From Parvibacter caecicola (GTDB taxonomy: Bacteria > Actinomycetota > Coriobacteriia > Coriobacteriales > Eggerthellaceae): a DNA stretch of 64,000 nt. The position numbers and the translations under genes were made by a program. Below are positions 15,752 to 24,429 of this stretch, one piece after another. The notes below the pieces were generated by a model, which searched no databases, had not been told where the DNA came from, and saw only the letters and a list, made by a program, of their open reading frames with translations. Position 1 is the first letter of the stretch. Each line of letters opens with the position of its first letter. The stretch covers positions 186,001 through 250,000 of the forward strand of contig NZ_QIBY01000002.1 in assembly GCF_003725335.1 (NCBI RefSeq), given 5' to 3'.

Positions 15752-16936
15752 CTACTCCTGCTCGTAGCTTTCCTTGAGAGCCTTGAAGGCAGGCATGGCA
15801 CCCTTGATGGTGTCGGCGGAAACGCAGTAGCTGATGCGCACCCAGCCTTCGCAGCCAAAGCTGTTGGAGGGCACCAGCAAAAGCTCGAAGCCCTTGGCCC
15901 GTTCGGAGAACGCCTGGGCATCGGGCTCAAGCGCGCGCACCCACAGGTAGAAAGCGCCGTCCGGCTGCACGAACTCGTAGCCGAGCTGCGCCAGCCCCTC
16001 GGTGAGCAGGCGGCGGTTTTCGGCATAGGCGGCCACGTCGGAAGGCACGTCCACCACCCGCGCGATGGCCTTCTGCAAAAGCACCGGCGCGCACACGTAA
16101 CCCAGCGCCCGGCCAGCGCCCGCCACCGCCACCGCCACATCGCGGGCATCGGGCATGGCGTCCGATACATATATATAGCCGATGCGCTCGCCCGGCAGCG
16201 ACAGCGCCTTCGAGTAGGAATAGCACACCAGCGTGCGCGGGTAGATGGCGGGCACGTAGGGCACCTCGGCGCCGTAGGTGATTTCGCGGTAGGGCTCGTC
16301 GCTGATGAGGTAGATGGGGCGGCCCAGCCGCTCTTCCGCCTCTCGCAGCACAGTCGCCAACGCCTCAAGGTTTTCGCGGGTGTACACCGCGCCCACCGGG
16401 TTGTTGGGGGAGTTCACGATGACGGCAGAGGTTTTGGGGGTGATAGCGGCGGCCACCGCCTCCGTGTCTATTTGGAAGCTGGGCACCTGCGCCGGCACTT
16501 CCACGATGGTGCAGCCGGCCGCTTCAATCCAGGTTTTATATTCGGGGAAGTAAGGGCTTATCACCAGCACTTCGTCACCGGGATGGGTGAGGGCGGCGAT
16601 GCTGATGGCCAAACCAGCGGCGGCACCGGCAGTGAGGTACAGCTGGCCGGGGGTGGCCGTTACGCCGAACTTGCGACTGATGGCGTCAGCAATTACCTGC
16701 TTAACCTGCGGATCGCCCGCTGCCGGCGAATAGCCGTGCAGGGTCACCGGGTCTTCCTCCATCAAAGCCAGAATTGCTTCTTTCACCGCAGCCGGCGCCG
16801 GCACGCTAGGGTTGCCGATGGAGAAGTCGAACACCTTATCGTCGCCAATTTCCGCCTTGCGCTTCAGGCCGTAAGCGAACAGCTCGCGAATGGCACTGGG
16901 TTCGTCGCCCAGCGCGTACATGGCCTCATTGATCAT
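15752..16936 (-). CDS. Class I/II pyridoxal-phosphate aminotransferase (aspartate aminotransferase-like)
   Basis: A 394-residue fold-type I aminotransferase. The N-terminus has DFSIGNPSVPAP, the cofactor site is TAGAAAGLAISIAAL, NSPNNPVGAVY is the conserved Asn-Pro segment, SDEPYREITYG follows, and the Schiff-base Lys is in CYSYSKALSLPGERIGY with its Arg downstream. The C-terminal Arg for the substrate carboxylate lies in WVRISYCVS. ATG 16936 has GGGAGG upstream. Substrate range among aspartate, alanine and aromatic amino acids cannot be fixed. The 208-nt gap to the DUF360 gene holds a 10-bp inverted repeat (TGGCCGACCG near 15680 and its complement near 15717). Confidence 0.93.
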   Translation of the reverse strand: MINEAMYALGDEPSAIRELFAYGLKRKAEIGDDKVFDFSIGNPSVPAPAAVKEAILALMEEDPVTLHGYSPAAGDPQVKQVIADAISRKFGVTATPGQLYLTAGAAAGLAISIAALTHPGDEVLVISPYFPEYKTWIEAAGCTIVEVPAQVPSFQIDTEAVAAAITPKTSAVIVNSPNNPVGAVYTRENLEALATVLREAEERLGRPIYLISDEPYREITYGAEVPYVPAIYPRTLVCYSYSKALSLPGERIGYIYVSDAMPDARDVAVAVAGAGRALGYVCAPVLLQKAIARVVDVPSDVAAYAENRRLLTEGLAQLGYEFVQPDGAFYLWVRALEPDAQAFSERAKGFELLLVPSNSFGCEGWVRISYCVSADTIKGAMPAFKALKESYEQE

Positions 16937-17030
16937 AGTTGCCTCCCGGGGGCCGGTTGCAGAAAACCGTTTCAGGTTAGCACAACGCGCGCTTCGACAC
17001 GCTGTGGCCGGGCCTCACCTCCAGGAACAT

Positions 17031-17216
17031 TTAGGCAGAGATAGAATCTCTGCCCTACGAATTCGACCTGGATTAGCATTGTGGCTGGGCCGACCCGACG
17101 GGTCGGAGCGAGGTCCGGCCAAGCGGAGTAGAGGGGAACTAACTCGCGCGCAAGCGCGAGTTAGTTCCCCTCGTACGGAGCGTCGAGCGCAGGCCCGTCG
17201 GGTCGGCCCACCCTCC
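17031..17216. repeat. Structured interspersed repeat, copy 2
   Basis: A 186-nt block homologous to 9255-9441. It forms hairpin GGCAGAGAT-AGA-ATCTCTGCC (17034-17054), a perfect 19-bp central stem (17131-17149 with 17154-17172) closed by a GCAA tetraloop, and outer arms starting GGGCCGACCCGACGGG near 17088 that pair with the segment ending near 17209. A central-stem base pair differs from copy 1 on both sides (C-G against G-C), a compensatory change. It begins 38 nt 3' of the YhgE stop and separates it from the aminotransferase. Confidence 0.88.
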
Positions 17217-17223
17217 GAAAACC

Positions 17224-17249
17224 TGACATTATCCCCGTCCCCTTGTCAT
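17224..17249. repeat. Solo arm of the palindromic repeat found in rlmD
   Basis: GACATTATCCCCGTCCCC at 17225-17242 is identical to part of the right arm of the rlmD insertion (8959-8976) and is followed by TTGTCATG. It lies between repeat copy 2 and the end of the second YhgE gene. Confidence 0.7.
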
Positions 17250-17253
17250 GGGG

Positions 17254-19440
17254 TTAGGCGACGAGGCCGGAGGATTCTACTTTCTCCACGTACCAGTGCA
17301 TGAACTTGGAAAGGGGGCGGCGCAGCACCAGACCCAGAATGGCGGCGGGAATCAGGAACAGCGCCAGCATCCCCATCGAGTACCAGAAATCCATGCCGGT
17401 GGTGCCCATCATGGCGGCCCGCATGGCGTTCACCACGTGAGTGGCCGGCAGCCAGGGGCTCAGCACCTGCACGAAGCCGGGCAGAATCTGCAGCGGGAAC
17501 GAGCCGCCGCAGCCGGTAACCTGCACGATGAGCAGCAGCACAGCGATGGCCTTGCCCAGGTTAGCGAAGGTGGCCACCAGCGAATAGATGATGGCCGTGA
17601 ACACCAGTCCCGCGCCCCAGAACACCAGCATCAGCAACAGCGGATGCACATGCTGCACGTCCAGGAAGAAGATGTTGCCCAGCCCCATCACCGTCGTTTG
17701 GGCCAGCGACAGCATGGCCACGGTGCAGAAGCGCCCCAGGAACAGCTGGCGCGGCTTGGGATTCGTAAGCCCTTCCTCTTGGCTGCGCGACAGGGCCGGC
17801 TTCACGGTTACCAGCAACAGAAGCGAGCCGATGAACAGGCCCAACGTGGTGTAGAAGGGGGCCATGGCGGAACCGAAGTTCTCCACCGGGTACAAGGCTT
17901 GGCGGTCGATGGAAACCGGAGCGGCCAGTGCCTGGGCCAGGGTTTTAGCATCACCGCCCAGGATTTTCTGCAGCTGCTCCATGTCACCGGAAGCCAGGGC
18001 GCTGTCCACCTGGTCGGCCAGCTGGGCCAGCTCGCCGGCGGTGGTTTCCAGCTTGGCGCAGGCGGCCTCGATGCTCTCGGCGGCATCGGCCATGGTGGAT
18101 TTGGCGGAATCGGCCGAAGCCGACAGCTCGTCCACCGCAGCGGCCAAGCGGCCGTCTTCCGTTTGCAACCGTTCCACCGCGGCGGCCGTTTGATCGGCCA
18201 GCGTTTGCAGCTGCGGCTTCATGTTCTGCTCGTAGTCGTCCTTCGCCTGGGCCAGCGAGCTTTTGGCGTCGGCAATCTGCCCCTTCACCTGGTCGCGGGA
18301 AGCGTTCACGTTGGTGGCATCCGTTTTCAGCTGGTCACCGGCGGAGGAAAGCCCCTCCCCTGCAGCGGCCATCTGGTCGGCGGCGTTGTTCATGGCGGCC
18401 ACCGCGGCGTCCAGGGCGGGGCGCTGCTCCTCCGGCAGCTGGTCGCGGAACCCGCCCAGCTGCGTGGCCAAGTCGCGGTAGCGGGCAGAAGCGTCTCCCA
18501 CATGCCCCGCGAGGGTTTTCAGGTCATCGCCGCCCGCGTCCACATCGTTTACCGCCGCATCGAAGGCAGCATCGGCAGCTGCCGCCACCGCGTCCATGTC
18601 GTTCGCCGTGCTTTCCATGGCCCCGGACAAATTGCCCGCGGCGCCCTTCAGCACGTCCACCATGTTGGAGGCCGACGACACCGACTTGTCGATGGGCCCC
18701 TTCGCCTCGGCCACGGCCCCTTGGGCATGGGTGAGCAGGTCCACCGAGCCGGCAACGATGCCTTGGGCGCTATCCACCAGCCCGCTGTACAGGGCCAGCA
18801 CCTCTTTGGTACGGGTAAGGCCGCTGCCCACTTCGCGCACCCGCTGCGAAATGCGCCCCAGGTCGCCTTGCACGTCGTTTTCATCGGCGTATTGGGAAAT
18901 GGACTGGGCCACCCCCAGCGCCACCTCGGCCATGGTTTCGGCAAACACCTCGTTCACCTGGTACGACACCGTATCGGCCCCTTGGTCGGTGATCTTGGGC
19001 GCCACCGCCGACTTCTTCTCGTTCGAGTAATAGATAATCTGGGCGTGCTTCATATTGTCGGAATAGAAGGTGAGCATGTCGCGGCTGAAGCTTTCGGGGA
19101 TTACCACAGCGGCATAGTAATGGCCCGATTTCGCCCCCTCCACCGCGTCTTCCTCGCTAGTGAACACCCAGTGTATCTGGTCGTTGGCCCGCAACGCCGA
19201 CACCACCTTATCGCCAATGTTCATGTCGATGGGCACGATATCGCTCTTGTAGCCCTCATCGCAGTTGGCCACCGCCACCATCAGGTTGCCGGTGTTGTCA
19301 AAGGCGTTCCAGCAGGCAATCACGTTGTACCACGAAAAAATCGAGGGGATGAGGACGAGCCCCAGCGTGATGATGATGCACACGGTATTGGAGAACAGCC
19401 GCTTCATGTCGGCCACGAAAATGCGCCAGATGTTACGCAT
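17254..19440 (-). CDS. YhgE/Pip-family membrane protein (second of a pair)
   Basis: 728 residues with the YhgE/Pip layout: one N-terminal helix (VCIIITLGLVLIPSIFSWYNV), a long outer region rich in Ala/Asp/Gln heptads (about residues 190-520, a predicted coiled coil), and five or six C-terminal helices of the ABC-2 permease type (FYTTLGLFIGSLLLLVTVKPAL onward). Homologues include phage-infection protein and EsaA-type secretion components; the general role is export or envelope scaffolding. ATG 19440 has AAGGAGG upstream and lies 8 nt inside the end of the previous gene, so the pair is co-translated. No ATPase is adjacent. Confidence 0.88.
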   Translation of the reverse strand: MRNIWRIFVADMKRLFSNTVCIIITLGLVLIPSIFSWYNVIACWNAFDNTGNLMVAVANCDEGYKSDIVPIDMNIGDKVVSALRANDQIHWVFTSEEDAVEGAKSGHYYAAVVIPESFSRDMLTFYSDNMKHAQIIYYSNEKKSAVAPKITDQGADTVSYQVNEVFAETMAEVALGVAQSISQYADENDVQGDLGRISQRVREVGSGLTRTKEVLALYSGLVDSAQGIVAGSVDLLTHAQGAVAEAKGPIDKSVSSASNMVDVLKGAAGNLSGAMESTANDMDAVAAAADAAFDAAVNDVDAGGDDLKTLAGHVGDASARYRDLATQLGGFRDQLPEEQRPALDAAVAAMNNAADQMAAAGEGLSSAGDQLKTDATNVNASRDQVKGQIADAKSSLAQAKDDYEQNMKPQLQTLADQTAAAVERLQTEDGRLAAAVDELSASADSAKSTMADAAESIEAACAKLETTAGELAQLADQVDSALASGDMEQLQKILGGDAKTLAQALAAPVSIDRQALYPVENFGSAMAPFYTTLGLFIGSLLLLVTVKPALSRSQEEGLTNPKPRQLFLGRFCTVAMLSLAQTTVMGLGNIFFLDVQHVHPLLLMLVFWGAGLVFTAIIYSLVATFANLGKAIAVLLLIVQVTGCGGSFPLQILPGFVQVLSPWLPATHVVNAMRAAMMGTTGMDFWYSMGMLALFLIPAAILGLVLRRPLSKFMHWYVEKVESSGLVA

Positions 19441-22162
19441 GGCGGCCTCCTTCCGGCCCGCGGGCCCCTTCCCCGTCCGGCGCCCCAGCGCCTTCGGCCC
19501 CATCTGGCGCCCCGGCGCCTTCCGCGCTTTCCGGCGCGTCGTACGCAGCAACGCTCACGGCCCCGTTCGCTACCGGCACCGCCACCCCCGCGCCACCGGC
19601 CGCCGGCGCGGTGCCCACCGGCTCCATCTGGTTGCGATGGGCGTACAGGCCGATGATGCTGGCATCGCTCATGGAATCCAGCCGCAGTTGCCGTTCCAGG
19701 CTGTAGCGCAGGCTTTCCAGCACCACCAAGAACACGAACTCGATGCACACCCAGGCCAGCCAAAGCGTGAGCAGCACCACTTTCTCCAGCGGCGAAACGG
19801 CGAAAACCACCGCCAGCGCCACCGGCACCACCACCCCTAGCACAATGGAGCCGCGGATGAGCTTGGGGTACCAGCGGTTAAAGCGTTGGATGCGTTGCAG
19901 CAGCTCATCGCGGTACACTTCCTTGTCGGCCAAAGCCCGCACCAGCTGCGACATGCGGTACCGGCGGCCGGGGATGGTGACGTTCTCGCCGTTGAAGATG
20001 CCGCCTTCCCGCACCTGACGTGCCACCATGCGGTTCACATTGGCCAAAAACGGGCGCACCAGCAGGCCCAACGCCATGAACAGGGCGAAGAACAGCACCA
20101 GCATCCCCAGCATCTGCAGGTACTGGGTGCCATAGAAGCCGCAGATGGCCTCGCGCATGGCGTTGATGCCGTAAGTGAAGGGCAGAAACGGGTAAACCGC
20201 CTGGAAGAAGGCGGAAGTCATCTCCACCGGGTAAATGCCGGTGCCGCCGGGGATTTGGGCGAACACCAAAATGACGCAAATGCCCTTGCCGATGTGCTGC
20301 AGGGTAACCGACAGGGCGTAAATGATAGACAGGTACGCCAGCGCCGTGACCGCGGCGGCCACGAACAGCGCCGGCGCGCTAACGGTTTCCACCCCTATCA
20401 CCAAAATGCCGGCGATGCAGATGACCGCCTGCAGCGTAACCATGATGGCCAGCAGCAGGAATCGGCCCAGGTAACGCTGGCCCAGCGTGAGGTTTTTGAT
20501 GCCGGCACTGTCCACATCCTGCTTCAGCACCACCATCAGCATGAAGGCGCCAATCCAGAAGGTGAGGTTCAAAAACAGCGGCGCCATGGCCGAGCCGTAG
20601 GCGTTCAGCGGATACAGCTCCTCGGTTTTCAGCTGGGTGGGCGAGCCCATGAAGTCGGCGATTTGGGCGGCGTCCACCCCGTCTTCGCCGAACAGCTTCA
20701 CCAAGATGTTGGAGCTCAAGATGGCGGAAACGTCATCGCGGGCGCTGGTGAGGGTGGTTTGCAAATCCCCCAGCAGGCCGTCGGTTTGCTGAATAGCCTC
20801 CTTGAACGAGCCCAGCGTGGAATCCAGCTGGTCCAGCAGCAGCGTGGTTTGGTCGATGAGCGACGTTTGGCTGATCACCGTGGAAGAAAGCGAGGCGGCG
20901 GCCCCCGACAGAGTGGCCAAGTTGCCGGAGAGCTGGGGCAAGGTGGTGCCGAACAGGCCCGTGGACAGGTCGGACGCGCTGGCAGTGGCCCCCTGGGCGG
21001 CGGTGTCCAGCTTCTCCACCGCAACGGAAAGGGCATCGGCGGTGGCGTTGGCGTCCCCTTGGGCCACCTGCAGGGCCTTCAGCAAATCGTCAGTGGCGCT
21101 CACCTGCCGTTGCAGCTGCTCCACCGCCTGCCGCAACGGTTCCTTGGCCGGCGAGCTGTCCGGCAACCCGTCCAGTTGCCCCTGCAGCGTTTCTACCAGG
21201 GCCTTGTTCTGCTGGTTGATCTGGTCCACCCGCGACGCCACCTCGGCCATGGCGCCGCGGGCGTTGCCCAGCGCCTCGGCAGCGGCTGCCATGGCGGCGT
21301 TGGTGTCGGCGGAGGCCTTCCCCGCGTTGGTGATGGCCTGGCTGACCAGCGGCATGGCCTTGCCGGAGAACAGCTGCACCTGTTGCTGCAGCTGGTCGGT
21401 CAGCGACGCCACCGCCCCCAGCGCCTCGGCGGCCCCGCCGGCTTCGGTGCGCGCCTCCTCCAGCGAGCCGCGCGCATCAGCGGTTTTGCCCATGGCCTTG
21501 TCGGCGCTCTCGGTCAGTTTCCCCAGCGTAGATCGGGTTTCCTCCAGCGATGTGAGAACAGCGGACATCTTGCCGGAAGCCTCGTCCTTCGATTCCTCGA
21601 TTTGGGTTTGCGACTGCGAAAGGAAGCTGTCCAGCGCCTCGGTGGCCACGTCGCTTACCGTGGAGACGAAGGTGGAGTTGATGGTGCGGTCCAGCGTACT
21701 GGCGCCGGTGTCGGTTATTTTGAGGGCCACCGGCCCCGCCTTCTCGTTCACGTAATAGGTGATCTGCGGCGCTTCGAAATGGCCGGTGGTGAGGGTGAGC
21801 AGATGCTCGGTGAAATCGGAGGGAATCACGAAAAAGGCATAGGCCTCGCCGCGTTCCACCTGGGCGTAGGCGTCGTCGTAGTTGGTGAACACCCAATCTA
21901 GCTGGTGGTTCTCTTCCAGCTTCTCCACAATCATGTCGCCCACGTGCATCTCGCCCGTAAGCTCGCTGCTGCCGCCGGCGTCTTCGTTCACCACGCACAC
22001 CTTCAGGTGGCCGGTGTTTTCGTAAGGGTTCCAGAAGGCCACCACGTTGTACCAGGTGTAAGCGGAGGGCAGCACCAGAAGGGCGAACACCACCACCAAA
22101 GCGGCGGGCGTTTTCACCAGGCGCATAACGTCGCGCCCCAGCACTCGGAAAACGTTGCCCAT
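19433..22162 (-). CDS. YhgE/Pip-family membrane protein (first of a pair)
   Basis: 909 residues and paralogous to the next gene: N-terminal helix (AALVVVFALLVLPSAYTWYNV), outer coiled-coil region with many Ala/Gln/Leu heptads (about 200-500), C-terminal permease-like helices, then an extra domain with two helices (IVLGVVVPVALAVVFAV, VVLLTLWLAWVCIEFVFLV) and a Gly/Ala/Pro-rich tail with a repeated EGAGAPDG. The extra C-terminal part is not in the partner. ATG 22162 is preferred to the longer frame because homology begins there and AAAGGG lies upstream. Both YhgE proteins probably form one envelope complex. Confidence 0.87.
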   Translation of the reverse strand: MGNVFRVLGRDVMRLVKTPAALVVVFALLVLPSAYTWYNVVAFWNPYENTGHLKVCVVNEDAGGSSELTGEMHVGDMIVEKLEENHQLDWVFTNYDDAYAQVERGEAYAFFVIPSDFTEHLLTLTTGHFEAPQITYYVNEKAGPVALKITDTGASTLDRTINSTFVSTVSDVATEALDSFLSQSQTQIEESKDEASGKMSAVLTSLEETRSTLGKLTESADKAMGKTADARGSLEEARTEAGGAAEALGAVASLTDQLQQQVQLFSGKAMPLVSQAITNAGKASADTNAAMAAAAEALGNARGAMAEVASRVDQINQQNKALVETLQGQLDGLPDSSPAKEPLRQAVEQLQRQVSATDDLLKALQVAQGDANATADALSVAVEKLDTAAQGATASASDLSTGLFGTTLPQLSGNLATLSGAAASLSSTVISQTSLIDQTTLLLDQLDSTLGSFKEAIQQTDGLLGDLQTTLTSARDDVSAILSSNILVKLFGEDGVDAAQIADFMGSPTQLKTEELYPLNAYGSAMAPLFLNLTFWIGAFMLMVVLKQDVDSAGIKNLTLGQRYLGRFLLLAIMVTLQAVICIAGILVIGVETVSAPALFVAAAVTALAYLSIIYALSVTLQHIGKGICVILVFAQIPGGTGIYPVEMTSAFFQAVYPFLPFTYGINAMREAICGFYGTQYLQMLGMLVLFFALFMALGLLVRPFLANVNRMVARQVREGGIFNGENVTIPGRRYRMSQLVRALADKEVYRDELLQRIQRFNRWYPKLIRGSIVLGVVVPVALAVVFAVSPLEKVVLLTLWLAWVCIEFVFLVVLESLRYSLERQLRLDSMSDASIIGLYAHRNQMEPVGTAPAAGGAGVAVPVANGAVSVAAYDAPESAEGAGAPDGAEGAGAPDGEGARGPEGGRHA

Positions 22163-22253
22163 AAAAGCCCAAACCCTTTCTCGCCCGCTGGCCCTCGTAC
22201 CCGGCTCTTTAAAGGCCCTATTATGGCAGTAATTTGGTGAGGGTTTTACTGAA

Positions 22254-22277
22254 GACAGCAGTTTGTCAACAACTGTC
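22254..22277 (-). promoter_or_regulatory. Minus-strand promoter with overlapping dyad ahead of the YhgE pair
   Basis: A perfect TTGACA -35 on the minus strand (22264-22269, plus strand TGTCAA) sits inside an inverted repeat GACAG-c-AGTT ... AACTGTC (22254-22277). A weak TAAAAC -10 follows 15 nt on. The dyad over the -35 looks like a repressor site, TetR-like in form; no TetR gene is in view. Confidence 0.5.
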
Positions 22278-22432
22278 CAATAAATATGGATTTGTGCAGC
22301 CGACATTACTGGCCCGGCGGCGTCCGCGCGCCGCCCGCCCGCAGTAGCGGCTTCCTCCTTTACTTTATCGCAGTAGAGCGTTATAGTGACGGCGCCTTTC
22401 TAGCACCGCCCGCGCCAACCCAAGGAGTCACC

Positions 22433-23944
22433 ATGAGCGCACCCCTCGACAACAACACCCCCACCGCCGCTCCCGCTTCCCTGCGGCGCCAATTCGGCCT
22501 GAGAGAAGCCATCACCATCACCGTGGGCACCGTCATCGGCGTGGGGCTATTCACCACCGGCGGCAACATCGTGGGGCTCATGGGGCCCTCGGTCATCGTG
22601 GCCACCCTGGTGGCCATGCTGGTTTCCATCTACCCGGCCCTGCTTTACGCCGAAATGGGGGCGGCCCTCCCCTACGCCGGCGGCACCTACCAGTACGCGG
22701 GCCTGGGGCTGGGGCGCCCCTTGGGAATGCTGGCCGGCTGGAACTTCATCATCTCGCTGGTGGCGGTAACCGGCGGCGAAGCGCTGGCGTTCGCCTACTA
22801 CTTCAAAACGGTGTTCCTGGCCATGGGCGTCACCCTGCCCATCCCCGATGTGGCACTGGCCTGCATTGCGCTTCTCATCTTCATCGTCACCAACGTGAGC
22901 GGCGTGAAGACCACCGGGCGCCTGCAAAATGGCTTCATGTTCTTCTTCTGGGGCGTGGCCCTCATCTGGTTCTTCACCATGATTCCCAACGTCAACCTGC
23001 CGGTGTTCGTCACGGCGCCGGGATTCCTGGGCTCCATGGACAGCTTCGGCTTCATCGCCGCCGTGGCCATGATCTGGTGGTGCTTCGCCGGCTTTGAAAC
23101 CTGCTGCGGCATGGGCGAGGAGATTCGCTTTCCATCTATCAACATCCCTCGCGCCCTGAAACTCTCCCCCTTCATCATCTTTGCCGTGAACGGGGCCTTC
23201 CAATGGTTCCTGGTAGGCATCACCCCCGTTGACGCCATTCCCACCCTGGCCGATGCCAGCGCCCCCTACGCCGAGGCCATGATGTCGGCGGGCATCCTGG
23301 GGCTGCCTCTTTTGCTGCTGGCGCTGGGGGTGGCTTTCGGCGGCGACTTCTCCACGCTGAACGCCTCCATCGCCGTGCCGCCCCGCTACCTGTTCACCAT
23401 GGCTCGTGACGGAGCCATGCCGCGGGTGTTTGCGAAGGTGCACCCCAAGTACCGCACCCCCTACGTAGCCATTATTGCGCTGGGAGCGCTGTCCATTCTG
23501 CTGGTGGCCACCTCAACGCTGGACTTCATCGCGTCGCTTTCGCTGTTTGCCGACTTGTTCTACTACATCATCGGCATCGCGGCCGCTTGGGGGCTGCGCC
23601 GCCGCATGCCGCAGCTGAGGCGCCCCTTCAAAGTGCCGGCCGTGGCGGTGGGCGTACCGGTTTCTATCGTCATCTACATGGTGATGATGAGCCAGCTGGG
23701 CACAGAGGCCCTGGTGGCGGGCGCCCTGTGGTGCGCACTGGGACTGGTGATTTTCTGCGTCTGCCAAAACCGCTACGGAAAGCCGGCGCCGCAGTCGGCC
23801 GCAGAAGCGCTGCCCGGCGCCGATGAGGTGCCCAGCGCTGACGAGCAGCGGAAGATGGACCGCGAATACCTCATCTGGAAGGTAGTGGTGGCCTCCGCCG
23901 TTACCATCGTGGCCCTCATGTACCTCGTGCCCATGGTGCTGTAG
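22433..23944 (+). CDS. APC-family amino-acid permease
   Basis: 503 residues with about 12 membrane helices. The first helix carries TVIGVGLFTTGGNI, the unwound substrate-binding motif of the APC superfamily, and the EMGAALPYAGGTYQY segment follows. A C-terminal cytoplasmic tail holds acidic residues before the last helix (WKVVVASAVTIVALMYLV). It imports or exchanges amino acids or amines at the cytoplasmic membrane; substrate not predictable. ATG 22433 has AAGGAG 7 nt upstream. It is transcribed away from the YhgE pair and followed by a hairpin and palindrome cluster. Confidence 0.9.
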   Translation: MSAPLDNNTPTAAPASLRRQFGLREAITITVGTVIGVGLFTTGGNIVGLMGPSVIVATLVAMLVSIYPALLYAEMGAALPYAGGTYQYAGLGLGRPLGMLAGWNFIISLVAVTGGEALAFAYYFKTVFLAMGVTLPIPDVALACIALLIFIVTNVSGVKTTGRLQNGFMFFFWGVALIWFFTMIPNVNLPVFVTAPGFLGSMDSFGFIAAVAMIWWCFAGFETCCGMGEEIRFPSINIPRALKLSPFIIFAVNGAFQWFLVGITPVDAIPTLADASAPYAEAMMSAGILGLPLLLLALGVAFGGDFSTLNASIAVPPRYLFTMARDGAMPRVFAKVHPKYRTPYVAIIALGALSILLVATSTLDFIASLSLFADLFYYIIGIAAAWGLRRRMPQLRRPFKVPAVAVGVPVSIVIYMVMMSQLGTEALVAGALWCALGLVIFCVCQNRYGKPAPQSAAEALPGADEVPSADEQRKMDREYLIWKVVVASAVTIVALMYLVPMVL

Positions 23945-24007
23945 AGCCGCTTATTCGCCCTTACAAGGGGCACGCACCTCAATCTCTGGGCTTTTCACGC
24001 CATCAGC

Positions 24008-24077
24008 CAACCCGGCCTTCCGCCGGGTTGATGCGCCCCCGATATTCAATTTCGTGTACAGCTTGTACACGAAATTG
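24008..24077. repeat. Two hairpins after the permease gene
   Basis: First, CAACCCGGC with GCCGGGTTG (24008-24016, 24022-24030), a 9-bp stem that may end permease transcription though it lacks a U-tract. Second, a perfect 14-bp palindrome with a GCT centre (24047-24060, 24064-24077, arms CAATTTCGTGTACA). Confidence 0.7.
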
Positions 24078-24109
24078 GAACTTAGCCCCCAAGCCCGCCT
24101 GGCATGCTC

Positions 24110-24316
24110 CCGGAATTGCCACATCCTCGTTTTTGTGACAGCCAGTGTCACGTTTTTGAGGATGTGGCAATTCCGGACCCCTGTTTTTGCCATATCCTCG
24201 TATTTGGTGCCGGATTCTGCAGAAAACGAGAGGATGTGGCATTTTTCCCCTTGATTTTTTGCCATATCCTCGGATCTCTGACAACAGTCGTCAAAAAAAC
24301 GAGGATATGGCAAAAA
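24110..24316. repeat. Array of three related long palindromes (GCCAYATCCTCG arms)
   Basis: The first has perfect 19-bp arms (24110-24128, 24158-24176) and a nested GTGACA/TGTCAC hairpin at 24135-24151. The second pairs TGCCATATCCT (24188-24198) with 24231-24241, one mismatch. The third has perfect 17-bp arms (24256-24272, 24300-24316) around a TGAC ... GTCA centre. The 485-nt gap 23945-24429 between the converging permease and regulator holds these palindromes and no convincing gene. Confidence 0.85.
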
Positions 24317-24429
24317 TGGCGCAAGCGCAGGCGGGCGCGGGGCGGGCGCAACCGCGACACGGACAGCGCGGGCGGGGCGATGACACAGCCGGGCGCGGGC
24401 CCACGAGCCCGACACCGACAAAGGCGCTG

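Noticed and set aside
17031-17080. tRNA-like look of the GGTCGAATTCGTAGG stretch in the repeat on the minus strand
   Set aside because: No acceptor stem, D-arm or CCA context; it is part of the repeated multi-stem element.
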